Origin: Echinometra lucunter
Taxonomy: Eukaryota > Echinodermata > Echinoidea > Camarodonta > Echinometridae
Assembly: GCA_029962745.1 (NCBI GenBank)
Contig: CM057151.1
Span: forward strand, 4,674,970-4,738,969
Length of the DNA: 64,000 bases
Direction of reading: 5' to 3'
Positions 40,043-54,179 of the stretch are shown here, piece by piece. The number at the start of each line of letters is the position of its first letter. Within the stretch, counting starts at the first letter, position 1. The translations under genes were made by a program, and so were the position numbers. The notes under the pieces were generated by a model, which was not told the origin of the DNA, searched no databases, and saw only the letters and a list, made by a program, of their open reading frames with translations.

Positions 40043-40424
40043 ATCTTCATGGGGGAAAACAGGTGAAACTCACCTTCTGTATTTTGGAAGATACACCCTA
40101 TCATGAAATTCCATACAAACTGTAAGGAAAACTTCCAATCTATCCAACCGCTGGAGAAGATGCCTGTTTTCATTCTCATCCCTTGCTCGGCACACTATGT
40201 ACTGCTGCATAGATTGTAACCTTTCATAGAAAGTGGTGTCCTACCCTGATCAATACCTTCCTGCAACCCATGAAGAGCCCCGTACACCCCTGTGCCACAC
40301 GTAAACAGTCTCAAGTAGCAGCATGTCGAGCATCTGTCAATGACAGCCTAAGAAAAGGACGCTACTCATCATCGGTGACTATACTCCTTGTCGATTTGTA
40401 AGCTAATCTTGGAAGCAGTTTGGA

Positions 40425-40434
40425 GGGGGGGGGG
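40425..40434. repeat. G10 homopolymer
   Basis: Ten consecutive G on the plus strand, 380 bases from the C12 run. Confidence 0.9.
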
Positions 40435-43400
40435 AAGGCACATCATCACATCTTCATCAAGATGCATTTCTTTATGGTGTGGGATAATTGTAGAGATATA
40501 AGAAGGACAACATAAGAAAATAGGTTTAAGAGTAAGTAGGAGGGACTACAAGAAAAACAATGATGAGAATCATTTGGTGATTGGGGAGACAAGAAAAATA
40601 GGCATGTAATAATTACTCAGAATAATTTGACTACACATACACATTCCTAAATAGGTTTAATTATATCTCAAAACTTATATCTCCAAATAGACATTTTTCA
40701 TTTGCATCAAATATTCATATATCATCTGCTTCAATGGACTTCAGTCTGAAGAAAGCAAGACTCATTTCACAAACTGGGTTACATTCACTGTATTCTCTGA
40801 AATCTTTTCTGTTTCTGTGCCAAGCACTGCTTTAGGCTTGATCTGATAAACTCATTAGAAATATGACTAGAATAGTTTTTGTGGGAAGATCACACACAAG
40901 TTGTATTTTCACATGATTTGCTTTTTCCTTCCCACTGCTTTGGCAACAATCGATACCTTCTTACTATTACCTGTTGACGCATGAATGTGCAATCACATTA
41001 AATGTTGAGGTGAGTCACTACTTTTCAGATGGAGTATAGATTCGTCTTGAGAAAACATTCGGTCACCGACCTATTTCCCTCTCACTTTTCTTTCTTGTTT
41101 CCATGATCATGAAGAACCAGACTAGAAAGTACACAGGCCTAAGGACTCATAACATTATCTTGCCATGACCAGGTTATTGGTATGACTATACAATTACACT
41201 TAACCAGTACAACGTCACTGATCGGTCTCACTTACTCAATTTCATGTAGTGAACAAAAAAGTCATTTTGTCCAACCCTAACAGCCGGTAGAAAAACATTA
41301 ATAGGGTTTGTCATATTTTCCTGCCCTTGATTCAGAAATATAAATGCTGGTCTCCACCCTCGCCCTTTGATTTAATAATTACTTTGCTTGGGGGTTTAAT
41401 GTCGAAAAATGAAAAATAAATGTTATGCTGTGATATTACAATCAAAACATAATGATGCCTGTTTTCTTGCATCAAACTTTGGATAGACAAGTGCATTTAC
41501 ACAAGGAATGGCCCTAAAGCACTGCTGTTCACAGGACTTCCTCTTTGTGTAATGAACACAAACATTTGACCATACTTTATAGTTATGCTTCCCTCCATCA
41601 TACCCTTTCAGAGACATTGTTCAATATTTTCATTTCAATCCTCATCAAAATCTTTACAAAAATGACATTATATAAGATATACTTGTATGTTGCATATGAA
41701 GTTAATTTGCTGTGACTACAAATCTCTCTACTATGGATGGCCTTAGGTGATTAAAGCTGATATAATGATGGTGAAATCTTATACTGACATTTCTAACAAT
41801 GCAAAATAATACAACATGATCAAACTTGCTATAATAAATGTTATAGACTAAAGGGCCTCTCAAACTTTCTTTGAAAGTGCATGTAAGGTCACAAAGTAAG
41901 GTAAATATTAAATGAAATTCACATTGGAAAGATTTAAGTTCTTATAACATTCCTTCACATAACCGTGGCTTGATCATAAATGATATTTTAAAGGAGAATG
42001 AATGATTGAGGGCCGACAGATTAAACACCATCTTAAAATAATTCACTTTAACAACAGAGAATTTCACCTTTAAACAATTACATTAATGTTATAATCACAT
42101 AACACTTAGAAATTGAATCAACAAGGCTTAATTCCTCAAAATAACTTATTTTGGGGAGTAAACTGATGCCCCCTTGCACCATTAATCCTGATTCACTGAA
42201 CTATTGATTACCAAATCCTTTATGAAAACAAAAACATGAAACCATAATTTAGGAAAATTTAAGCAGGGAAAGGCCTCCCTTTGAATACTTGCAGCCACAA
42301 AATGGTAGAAAATTACGGCATTTCCAGGCTAAGTGAAATTGGACATCCATATAAATGCCTGTTAGGAAGGTCTTTCGACTAATAAAGCTTTAATGATTTA
42401 GAAGCTAACCTTGCAAATTTAAATCAAACAAACTTTGACTTTTCTATTCTGATTACACAAGGACCTATTCTGCTATATATGAGAAGCACTATAAATGTTG
42501 CCATTACATTTTCTAGTTTGTCACATAGCACTATAGGTAAAAAATAAATTTCACTTCATTGTATTCGTAAAAATTATAGTACAACCACTATTCCTCACTT
42601 ATTTGTTTGATCTCCCTTATTTCATATAAACACACAGACTAATCAAACCCTGTAGTGTGCTAGCATTTTGATGAGTCCAATTATAAAAAGCCCCTAGTGC
42701 CACTTTGGTCCAATTGGCTGAAACTTCACTTATCCCTCTTTTCCTGTACAGTACATTGTATTTCATTTCTAGCTTTTTGCTTTTTCCTTCCATTGAGAGT
42801 GACATCTGTAAATCCAGGGGAAATGAGTATGGCTTAACTAATTTTGCCATGTTGGTTGATATTTTGTAGGTTTGGTGAGATCTGAAATACAACAAGCATC
42901 TCTGGAAAGTAACTTTTTCCAGGCTAGTGTGTTATGTCCAATTTCCTGGAGGTATACAGTTACCCACTAAGTTCAGGGTGAACCAATTACAGGACTTAAT
43001 GAAAGAAAAGTGAGAAATAAATGATTTATGATCGTATAACTATAGTTAAGTGATTTCTGTTCCTGACCTTTTAGCAAATAAATTATCACTAAAAGTTGAC
43101 TTTTCTGACAATAAAACAAAGTAACACATAATCCAGTGCCCAATAAAGAATAAAAAGAAGGGATATCCACTCACAAATAAAACTCTACGCTTCACTTTCC
43201 ATGTCACTTCTGAATCGAAATGATCTACTAAAGAGATTTCACTTTTACCTAATCCAAAACAAAATTTAAAGCAGTAAAGCATTCAAAATCTGCACTCCTC
43301 ATCCTCAAGATGAGCTCTTCTCCACATTCTAGCCTTAATAAACGGATACTCTTGAAGTCGGAAGACATCAAAGTGAAATAGGGTATGGGGTCACATCTAG

Positions 43401-43542
43401 AGGAATCTCTCTTAAAGCGATATATCTTCTAGGGAGTAAGCAAGATGGTAAAGGGTATATGGAAAGGAGATATAATCATTTCTGGTGGGGAGGATGATGA
43501 CCCTCATTATCTGTTTGGTAGATAAGAAAAGTCATGAGAGGG

Positions 43543-43572
43543 GAGAGAGAGAGAGAGAGAGGGGGGGGGGGG
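43543..43572. repeat. (GA)n followed by G12
   Basis: Nine GA units run directly into twelve G. Confidence 0.95.
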
Positions 43573-46228
43573 CAAACAGATACAATGGAGTGTACCTATG
43601 GTAGAAAACACACAAACAAACAAAATCTGCATTGGTAGGTGATAGCATTCCTGAAACATTCTGGATGAGTTCCATGAATTAGATTAAATTTATGTTAATT
43701 TTCTTACTTTTTCAAAAATAGAAAATAAAATATTTGCAAAGCATCATTTAATAACTATTGGGAAGATGCCTTTTGCTTTTGAACTTAAAGACACAATGAC
43801 TTCTGATTGAATACTCTTATAACCTTTTGTTGTCAAGTTGCATTGTAAGTAAGACAAGTTTATCCTTCCTGTGGTTGAATTGCATTCATGTTTCAAATGG
43901 AAAGAGCACATGTTCAGCCAATTAACCAGTAAAAAAGCTCTCACAGCAGGACTTCAGATACTTGAATCTCACTGAATCTCACATTAACTGGCCAATCAAT
44001 CCCTGATTTGCTTCCTTGTCCTCAACTTGGCAACCCCTTCCCTCATCATCTCTGTTAACTTATGGTGTGGATTTGTATTTTGGTGTGGATTGCCTGATCT
44101 CAATGCACATAATTCATTAATTGAACTTGATCTCATGTTTCAATTGGTAAGATGATCTTCTTTTCCAAAGCACCCTATTTATTTCATGATCAGTTTAATC
44201 CTATGACCAGACATAGAGTCTCTGTATATCATTGTGGAAAGCCTAAACAACTATTCAGTGTTAAGAGTGACAATGAAAGACATTCAACTGTGAAAGTCCC
44301 CCTTTCCTGTTTGATTGTCATTACCCTCACACAAAAAACTTTATATAAAGCTACAAATTGGCACCACATTTATTAAGGGATTATCTTTAATTCTTGATGC
44401 TCATCCCTCTTAAGTAGGTAACTAATCACTATAAGTTTATAAACATTGCAATTGTTTAGAGATCAATACAGGGGGATTTTTTTACTTGGCATTGACTTGC
44501 AGCAGGTGCATGCTCTAAGCAGTCCCTAAATGTCAACCTCAAGCAAATAATATATTGAAGGTCTATTTGCTTGTATAATACATGAAGCAGAATGTTATTA
44601 TGCACATTTCTTTGTATAATGCAGAATTATGAAAGCCTCCAAAAGCCTTCCTGTTAATGCTGTGTTCTGTGTCCATTTTGCTGCATGAAGAATTTGTATC
44701 CTATTGAGCGAGAAAAAAAAATAGCCTGAAAATACCATTGCATACAACAGCTTTAAATCAAATAAACCAAAATTAAACTTCGCTAAATTTAATCAAAGAG
44801 TTACAAATGAAAATTTCTTTCATTTTAAAATATATTTCTTTCATTTTGAAATATAGCCCTCTCAATACATGTACCTTTCATCTTAACCCTAAAATACTAC
44901 AACTAGGTTTAATTAGAATTATCAGGTCATTGCGGAGTGATGCATACACTGAAAGGATATCCATTTTGGGGATCATCCTCTAATGGAGGATTAAAGAAGA
45001 ATTAGGACAATCTGGAATAATAATGTAGTAGTGTAGACAGTCGTGCCTGTGAGAAGAATGTTAGACTTTTTATGGTATGTTATTAACCCACTGAATACTA
45101 TGCTCAGGCTGGGCTCTATGCAAAATGCTTGTTATACCAAAATCATATTGTTTCTCAACTGATTAAGAAGATTTAAAAAGAATTTTATTCATTTAATCTA
45201 CAGGGTTTCACACATTTACACCTGTTTCTTTTAAAGCACAGACTAAAAGGCTTTTTAAAAAATGCAAAACCTTACAAAGTTTGCAAAGACGATAGAAAGA
45301 AATTTAGAAAACAACCTTGTTTCTGCTTTCCCTATCCTCCCTTTTTTCATTCACAGTGAGTATCATAGCCATGAAAATCAATGGATGATAATCACGTACC
45401 AGCAGGGGAAAATATTGACATCTCAGGCACAGAGATCTACGGATATGTGAAGGATCAATGTGTTCTATGCACTGTGCTCATACACCATCATATTGACAAA
45501 AGTTCCATTCTTGCTACTAAAAATAAAATGTGAAGATTAATTCTACCTGAATTAAATTAATACGTCATAAAGTAATTATCTAATTTTGCTTGGTAACAGT
45601 CAAGTATAAAAGTATCTCAGCACTATTTCTGACAATCATCATCAAAATTTCTGAGCATGTTCTAAACATATCATAAAGAAAATACATGAAAGATGAAGGT
45701 CAGAGGAAAAGAGAATAAAAAAGACACAAAATGGGAGAATAGGTTTGATCTATGAAACAACATTAAATCCTTTTATAAAAATAATCATTGAATTATTCAG
45801 CGACAAAAGCTTAATATGTAATTACCCATCTTGTCAAGTCAAAGGAATCATTTATTTTATGATAAAATCTCAATATAAATTCCAAAACAAGGACCTTTTT
45901 CAATCATAAAAGCTTTGTCAGGAACATCAAAATTTTACAAACCTCACAGCACAAGCTCTTGGTGAAAGGATCTGCTGACTTCTCTAAATTCAATTACACC
46001 TGTCAGCTTAGGCAATAAGCCGTCTTTAATACAATATTTACAACTAGGCAGTATTGATTAATTGATGCTGTGAAATGAGGTGTACTTAACAGGCACTTAG
46101 GGTTAATACATTTCTATTTTCTGTTCAAATTTTGTCTACCACTACATCCTTGTAAGCAGTCCAAATGCACCTGATTAGGCAATGCTTACAACCAGCTTTA
46201 TGTAAGAATGCATTCCTAATTAATAAAT

Positions 46229-46240
46229 GGGGGGGGGGGG
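46229..46240. repeat. G12 homopolymer
   Basis: Twelve consecutive G on the plus strand. Confidence 0.95.
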
Positions 46241-47653
46241 AGTTCATCAGTTGAAGGAAAGTGCAGGTATTCTTTACAAGTCCTGACCCCCTAAATTATC
46301 CCCTCCTTCATTGTTCCTTTCTTTTGGTGGGCTTTGGAGCATAAAGACAAGCAGTTCACAATCCTAATAATGGATCATTTTCCATCAGTTCTTATTAATT
46401 AAAACTGATGCCAATATGATGCCTGAATGAACCAGAGAGCAATGGAAAGGTTAATTTATTGTCCATCCCACTCCTAGATCAATATTCCATCAATAGTGAT
46501 CAATAGCAAAGTAAATATAGTAGAGAAGAATACCAGAGCTGCAACTTGCTGAAGTTCTCTTTTCTTGTAAACATGTGTGTCACTTTTTAGAGATGAAATT
46601 TTCTCCTTCGATGTCACTTTAGTTTAATGTATTTCTCCTTTCCTTGCTTTCTCTACCCTTCTCTTTTGTATACATCAATATTGAAGGATATTAACATTTC
46701 CATGCCTGTATAAAGATACTGTGGTCCTTCCAAATATGGTTCAATAAAACAATGGAGTTGTGGCACCTTGAGCAGGTTTTTCCATCAGGTGTCCTCTAAA
46801 CATCACATATACCCGACCTTATTTTTACATGCATCTCATGGTTAAATCTAATCAATATAATAATGCAAGTTTAAAAGCATCTCATATTGACAGCCAAAAC
46901 TTTCTATGCACTCTCTTAATGAAATACGACTTTGAGAATAAAAACAAATGGCTCGAAATTTCCTCATTGCTAGACAGAAAAAATGTTTTTCTTTTATTCG
47001 CTCAGAAGACAACCTAAGTGCAGGAAACAATTAATTACAAGGCAAATTATTAGTTCGGAAATGTTTACGCATAGTGTAGCAACCACATCACGATGGATAC
47101 TGCAAATAATGGTGATTTTATATGTGCTTTTTTCTAATGACAAAATGATAGAGTGAACGGATAAAGAGATAAGTTTAAGTGGATAAAGAGAAAATTCTTT
47201 GCCAAGGATGAAATAAAAAAAGATATGACAAAACATTTACCAAGGAAAACAGACTATAGACCAAACATATATAATTTTTAGTATTAGACCTATCCACAAG
47301 TCTACCAAAAATATACTACAGCACTTATTTCGAAAGACATTGTCTTCCATTTTTGTTGGCAATGAAGCTTGCCATCCTTTATTTCTTCAAGCCCAATATA
47401 AAAAGTCATCATGTTACAAAAAGCCGAAAGCTGCTGAAAGCCCACAAAACTTCTGCAATTCCTGAATCAACATTACATGTGTTGAAAGCATGTTTACAAT
47501 CCCTTCTAACTATTTACATTTGAAAGCCCCTACCCCCAAGTAACCCTCACTATCAAGAGTAGGAACAAATCAAGAAATGTGATCTTCAACCTCAATATGT
47601 ACATTGGATTTTTTTCCCTCTGCTCTTTTTTGGTTTCTTGTTCTCAGTTCTAT

Positions 47654-47682
47654 TCTCTCTCTCTCTCTTTCTCTTTCTCCCC
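47654..47682. repeat. (CT)n microsatellite
   Basis: CT repeat with T interruptions, ending in a short C run. Confidence 0.85.
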
Positions 47683-48148
47683 CAACAATCCTTTAATTCT
47701 GTCTCTTTTCTATGTTTTGTATACTTCTTAACTCTTCCATTCCAGTCCTCAAATAATATCCTACATTCATTCAATGCACTAAATTTTCGAAGATGACTGA
47801 CATGATACAACATTCCACATTCTAGAAAAAAACTTACGTGTCCATATTCCTTCTTGATTTCAATGACATCCATTTTCATTCAATCATCGAATTAATATTT
47901 TCAAATCTGGATTCTTGCCAGTCTGCATAGGACATCCCTTAATTCTAAATGTTTTTTATTTAGCTTTTCTTTTTTATATAATACATTTTGAAAATGAACC
48001 ATGTTTATCAGACATCTTCACAAGAATCAAGCCCATACTTCATGAAGAGATTCTGAAGAAACCACCATTTCTTATTAGCACTTTACAGAAAAACACTGGA
48101 TGTGATTTCATATTTACAATGTATACCTATATATAACCCCTTCCCCTG

Positions 48149-48168
48149 CTCTCTCTCTCTCCCTCTCT

Positions 48169-48225
<57 letters not shown>
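48149..48225. repeat. (CT)n - C11 - (CT)n microsatellite
   Basis: The longest microsatellite block in the window: CT repeats, eleven C, then about 23 uninterrupted CT units. Confidence 0.95.
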
Positions 48226-48227
<2 letters not shown>

Positions 48228-48925
48228 GCTTTCCCTCTATATTGCAGTATATGTCTCTCAATTCAAATGTTTTTCTAACCATTTGGATGTTTTTCTTTCC
48301 ATTTTGATGTTTACATTTACAACAGTCCCCTCTCTTTTTTTATGTGCTTCTGTATCCAACACCTCTTAAGAAGCGTTGAGCATCTCATCTCACAGCCTGC
48401 GACAGTGTAGGATCGACCCAACCAAAACAACATTGCCCTTTGGAGCATGACTGTTAAATGGTAATATAAATCCTGTGGAAACATTCTGCAGCCAACATCT
48501 CACCGAACCATGTTCATACATGTATCCTGATACCTTGGAAAGTATCTGTGACATCTTGAGTAGCTTCTGTAGACTTCAAAGAAGCTCAACGAGTGGATGA
48601 CGGTTCTGCAGCCTCATCGAGCTTCTTAGAAATCTGCATTACTCTGGTTATCGACACAGATGCAGTCTACAAACATTTCTTGCCTTACCGTTTGTGTGAT
48701 ATATAGGTCAAGAATTCAATAATGTATGGTAATGGCATAGCCTTAGGAACTGTGGTAGATGCACAAAGAATTATAACTTGGCAGTTAGCAATATCACACC
48801 CTCCTTTTCTACATTTCCATTGTGCCCAATTCAGTGTATCATTTCTTCACTTTTTGAAGGACCGTTTCACCTGCCCGAGCAATTATTTGTATAAGCTATA
48901 TTCATTCAGCAACCACAGGGTTCAT

Positions 48926-49109
48926 GTTCCTGAGCAAACACACAAGCTGGCCGCGCCTTTGTGGGATGAAAATCTCTGCAGTCATAGACCCCATTCATGG
49001 TGCAAACACCCTTACAGTATATGCACAAGAAAGGCAGGTGAGATGTAGTGCTACACAATACCATGGTGGTCTGAAATATGGTGCTTGTGTGAACACAGCT
49101 TCAGGGAAC
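48926..49109. mobile_element. Possible small inverted-repeat element
   Basis: The left end starts GTTCCTGAGC and continues to ACACACAAGC; the complement of the right end starts GTTCCCTGAAGC and continues to TTCACACAAGC. The arms match imperfectly over about 25 bases, and the interior is more CpG-rich than the surroundings. No target duplication was seen. Confidence 0.3.
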
Positions 49110-50878
49110 GAACAGACATAGAGTGGTATTCTAAAGTTCAACATCAATTCTAAAAACAATTCCGAATTTCAAAAACAATTTTTGGTATTGAAACATTCTC
49201 ATCAGTCCATTAATTACAAATGAGCCATAAAATTTCAAATATTCACAAATCCCACATAAGAAGTTCTGTGAAAATCAATCTATTCATAGTATAACAATTT
49301 AAAATGTTCATACTGATCAAAAGACACCAAATAGTTATCTTTAAGTGACTGCTAACAAAATATTCATGTTTTTCAGCCAATATTTCAATTAAAACTTTAG
49401 CAAACAAAGTCACAACAAATACCTTTCTAAAAAAAAAAAATTCTGAACATTTAAAAATACCACTCTCCCAAATAGTCGTCACAGTCAGATCTTTTATCAC
49501 CTTTTTTCACATTGTGCTTTGACTTTATGAAACATTTTCCAAGACTCTTGCTTCTTTTGATTCAGTGAAGTGAATTTGAGAATTTCTATGGAAGATGGCA
49601 GGTAATTTGTACATGCAATACCTCCCAAAGCCCCTAGCCTGCTGCCGGAAACAAAACATCGACATCCAGAAAAACATTTGTTTTTCAGCTGGGTGATCCG
49701 CATCAAGAATCATACAAATCAACGTAAGTGGAGTGAAGCGCGATAGCAGGAGCAATGTTGCTGGATCCACTGCATCTCAAAGAGCAGATTGGGAGGAAAG
49801 CGGAAAATTAGTGAGAACATACATTCGCTGTGACACAGATTGAGGGCTGAGAGACATCCTGGTTCCACTTATAGTCCCCAAGCGCATTAAATACATGTAT
49901 ATGTGTAGGTGGATAACACAATGGAGACCTATCCAAGTTCCAACTTGTAAAAAAAAAATATACGTACATTCGAGAGGAACTCCTCTGCTTTTCCTGTTTA
50001 AAATAAAGAAAAATAATTGTGGCTGACTTGCACATTTTTCAGTCCAAACAAAGTCAACACTGAGGTATTCATGTATGAAACTGATTTTTCTGGTGTACTC
50101 AGTTCTCCTGAATTCATATCCTTATCAACTGAGCAGAAAAGGGTGAACTTCATTCTTCTACTATTCTCCAAGGTAAAGAAAGAAAGAAAATCACCCCTCC
50201 ATGTTATCTCAGCTTTCATCTTAAATTTTGCTATCTGTTCAGCCATCTCTATGGTCACAAAAGTACTTTTGGTTCAAGATGATATTGCTTTCACCTTGGA
50301 TGATCATAGCTTCTTCTTCAGCGCTGTGATCATCAAGATAAAAGTGGTAAAATGAATTTGCCTTGAAAAGTCTTATATCAGTGGGACTCTGTTTACGCTC
50401 ATCAGTATATTCTTCCATCTTTATTCTTCCAAACAAGGTATAATTTCGAGAGAATTCTATTCAGTATGGCAAAGAACTTGGAGATTATTATTCATAACTA
50501 GTGATATGAGAAGGTTATAAAGGTCCAATGTCAAGCTGGATGTCACAATGTGGGGTTTATAGTAGAATAAATGGGTGTGAAAAGGGTGAAAAGCAAGAAG
50601 AAATTGATTTAAAAGACGGAACGGCAGTGTTAAATGCAGTGGCGAAAGCAATAGCTATCCTGCTTGAATGACATTCTCCTACCTCTCTCCCTCCCTCTCT
50701 TCCTCCCCCTCTCTCATTCCCTCTATCTTTAGTTTTCGTTCTCTCCTAAACTTTCCTCTTCCTGTCGAGCTCACTGAGTTTAATATTATGTGCATGTTTT
50801 AAGAATTCAAATTATTTCAAAACAATTGGATTTAATGCATATCAACAGATTTTTATTTCCTCTTCTTTCCCTTATCTC

Positions 50879-50886
<8 letters not shown>

Positions 50887-50932
<46 letters not shown>
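50887..50932. repeat. (CT)23 microsatellite
   Basis: Uninterrupted CT repeat of about 23 units. Confidence 0.95.
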
Positions 50933-50936
<4 letters not shown>

Positions 50937-51709
50937 GGTCTTGTGGGAAGTTGGTGAGGCTGTCAAATTTATCCTTCACTCAGTATTTTTTAACAAAATC
51001 TGCAAATAATAGCAGGAAATTTTAGCATTAACATGAAGAATACAAAGATATAAATAATCAAATTGTTCATGTACAGAAAACCCATTGTTTCTAAACTCAC
51101 TTACAGATTGACAGAGACCTTTTAAGAAGGGTTAAGTGTGGTTTTTACATATACTGATTGTGATTTCAAAATACAATGGGTGATAATACTCAGATAGATG
51201 AGGATTATTCCCCAGCTTGAAAACAGACTAGATGAAAAGGAAGACTGCAATTTGCTATGACCAGAAAGTGATCATCACCTTCAATTGTGCACGGCTAAAC
51301 GTACCAGACAAACCAATGAATATCAAAGTCAGTTTTCTACGAACTAGAGAAAGACTATAGGATGGGAGACAAGGGGAAGAAAGGCTGCTTTTGTACTCTC
51401 AAGGAAAGATGGGTGGACACTGGGGAACAATATGGCTAGACTATTACTCACAGAGCAGAATGGTATTAAATAAGATTCACCAAGACATGGAATCAATAGT
51501 GGCGTTGACCTGATTGTTGTTTCTTTTAGTAAAAACCTGCACCTTTGTATGTCAATGACCCATATCCTGGAAGGCTGTCTGCCCATAAAAGCCCACATGA
51601 AAAATACTGCTAGGGTAAAGGGCTCACAAAGACAGAGGCATGTCCAAAGTTAAGCAAGCAATGAGAAGGACAAAGAGGTAATTAAAAGCACCCTAAACAT
51701 GATTATTAC

Positions 51710-51754
51710 CTGTGTATTGTATATCAGGTAAGGTACTATTGTGCTTAAAAATCC
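51710..51754 (-). CDS. Candidate upstream semaphorin micro-exon
   Basis: A 45-base segment with minus-strand acceptor CTTAACCTCTGATTAG and donor ACAG/GTAATA. Entered and left in phase 1 it reads (xGG) IFKHNSTLPDIQYT plus a final G, which with the AT opening the exon at 16215 makes Asp. The result, P-D-I-Q-Y-T-D-L-Q, lines up with the H-P-x-I-x-Y-x-E/D-(I/L) that precedes the sema domain in class 5 semaphorins (family pattern from memory). It was chosen from six places in 16.2-64 kb that put a Tyr codon and a phase-1 G next to a GT, because it alone has both a good acceptor and the Pro/Ile/Tyr pattern. It was picked by motif search, so chance is a real alternative. The exon before it, with the start codon and signal peptide, was not found. 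Confidence 0.4.
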
Positions 51755-52341
51755 CTAATCAGAGGTTAAGTGTGAAAAGAGGGTGACAGAAATGAATGGG
51801 TCACTGCCCAGCTGAGCCTTGTCATGGACAAAAGAGATGTTAAATCTCTACAAAGAACTCTTCACAAGTAATTAAAATTTGAGGTGTAGTGAAAGGTTCT
51901 ACATAAAAAGGATTATAGATATTGTTCTTGGATCCCTTTCCTGATCATGAAAGCAGACTTCTCACTAATTGAATCTCTTATCCTGTTTTGTCCACCAGCA
52001 AAGCAATGCATGAAGACCACTGATTCTAACTGTGATTTACAAAGAATAATAATCTGGATTTCAAGGGTACCAAGCTCTCATACTACCAACCTCCGTGTAT
52101 AAGATACACAATCAGTGCTTTTATCCCACTCCTGACACCCAAATGGTTAATGCTGTCAGAAATGTTGATGGATCATATATTATCTAGGTTAGAGAAACTG
52201 GAAGCAATGGCATCATCTCAGAAAAGCTACCGGCGCTAAAAGAACTAGACAAAATTTCATTTACAGAGAAAACAGGCAATATCAATCTCAGTGACTGTGA
52301 CAGTTATGAACACTATCTTGCAAGTTCGTTTGTACTTTGAG

Positions 52342-52363
52342 AAGGAGGAGGAGGAGGTGGAGG
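52342..52363. repeat. (GGA)n microsatellite
   Basis: GGA triplets with one GGT interruption. Confidence 0.85.
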
Positions 52364-53275
52364 ATTTCATATTTTTCCACTCTTTGTCTTCCTGGAAGCG
52401 TTGGAGATGGACACAAAATTTATTGCACTTGGCTCTGTGACAGCATCTGTAAAGGTCAAATGAAGGGTGTATTCTCTCATTTGATTAGATTGTTTTCACA
52501 ACCATTTGGAATGCGCTATCATTGTCAGCAAACATTTACTCTGATTTTAATCAATTGATCTGGATTTCCTGATTAGTGGTATATGGGATGACTGTATACA
52601 ATAACTCAAACTGATGGGTGGTGAACTATATGGGAGCACTGTAGACCAGGTAGAGAAGTAGGATGTGAAGATAGACACAATACAGAGCATGAAAGTGGGG
52701 AAAGACCCAACAGGTCAACAAATAAACATACTGGAAGAATATTTTCAATTGTAAAAACAGCAGGCAAATCAGATAAAAGATTAAAGATGATGTTATGTGT
52801 AAAAGTATGAGAAGACTACAAGGTTTAAGAAGTTTTTTTTTCCTTTAGTGCAAGCAGCTGAGAAACAGCAATAGCTTAATTTGGTTAAACAGGTGTTGCA
52901 AATTAAAAACTTTTGAGCTTCACCTATAATTGGCATAGAGGTATACACCCTCCATAAATTAAATAATACACCCATCCCCAAAAAGTTTTAACCTGACTAA
53001 GATTAGATCGTAATGAACATAAGCATATGATACATAGCACCTGTCTCTGCTCAATTTTATGACAGTGGTTGCTATGGTAGGAGGTGACATGAGTAACAAG
53101 AGATAAAGACTTGATGGAGGGATGGAGTAGAGAAAAGAAAAAAAATGGACATGAACAGGGATGATCAGAAAGATAGAAGGATCACAAAGTACATGATGAT
53201 GTAAGAGGATATATGACAGCAAGTCAGAATGAGGAAGATGACTGCATCAGTAAATACCAGAGAACAACAAACTCA

Positions 53276-53293
53276 GGTAGACAGACAGACAGA
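53276..53293. repeat. (GACA)n microsatellite
   Basis: Short tetranucleotide repeat, about four units. Confidence 0.8.
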
Positions 53294-54179
53294 AAAGAAA
53301 GCTATGGGAAGACAGGATGTATATGGGACCTGAGTAACCAATTTAGTGATGACACCTTGACTGTATTCTGCCCTGTCCACTCATACAGCCTTGTCTCACC
53401 TCTTCCTTTTTAAAATCTCATCATCTCTTTCTTCGCTCCTAACCATAATCCATCATTTCCCTCTTTCCTCCCCTTTAACCCTTCTCCCTCCTGGGAATAA
53501 TGACCCACATGGCCCTTGCATGAAATTTCATGATCAAGGTCTATTTAATGTAAATTGTGTGTTATACAGAGATAATGTCATACACAATGGGTTAAATTTG
53601 GCTTAACATATTTTGAAGAGAAATCAGAAGACAAAAGAACATCTATCAAAATCTCCTTGATAAATTTTCTCATTAGTAGACACCCTTAATTTCCATTCCA
53701 ATTCCATGTCTAAAGAAACAGTCAATTTTTAAAAAATAAGTGGTCAATTTCCTTCTGACCTCATCACATACAGTAACGAGCCATTAAAGTTATGACTTAT
53801 ACTCCTGTCTCTGGCTATTTCCTACTTTTGCATAAACTCTGCTTTCATTCGCTTTCCATCTATCAAACATGTTGGAGCCTTTTGAAGGAAAACTTCTAAT
53901 TAGTTATATCCATTTTTCACCCGATAAATCTGAGATTTTTTCTCTAAAGATATAATGCATTCCACTACAATGCTTTCTCCAGTGTTATGGAGCTCCCTCA
54001 AGAGGTATATCTATACCACACACTGAATTTTCACTTCTCATTTCAGACTCTATAATTTACCTCCCCTTTGAATTCCTGTCCATCTTTTGTGCATTCTTAT
54101 GTATCTTAATGCAACAACCTAATGATACTACTCTCACATGAAAAAAGAATAGACTATATATTTTCATACTTTGTCATAG

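Larger units (their letters stand above)
16216..51709 (-). other. Very long 5' semaphorin intron or introns
   Basis: Non-coding between the secure exon at 16215 and the candidate exon at 51710. It contains the TIR element with minisatellite (20915-21918), the foldback element (30630-31022), many microsatellites and several G or C homopolymers. If the candidate exon is wrong, this is still 5' intron, since the sema domain cannot begin at 16215 and no start codon lies just upstream. Other exons of the same gene too short to recognise could be hidden here. Confidence 0.6.

Noticed and set aside
49525..49770. Minus-strand frame with a signal-like start MDPATLLLLSRFTPLTLICM.
   Set aside because: No donor of the required phase, and no semaphorin-like sequence follows.
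51541..51598. Alternative N-terminal exon reading LPGYGSLTYK on the minus strand.
   Set aside because: The acceptor is fair, but the donor GTGCAG is poor and the Pro-x-Ile spacing is wrong. The neighbour at 51710-51754 fits better; this one is kept only as a fallback.
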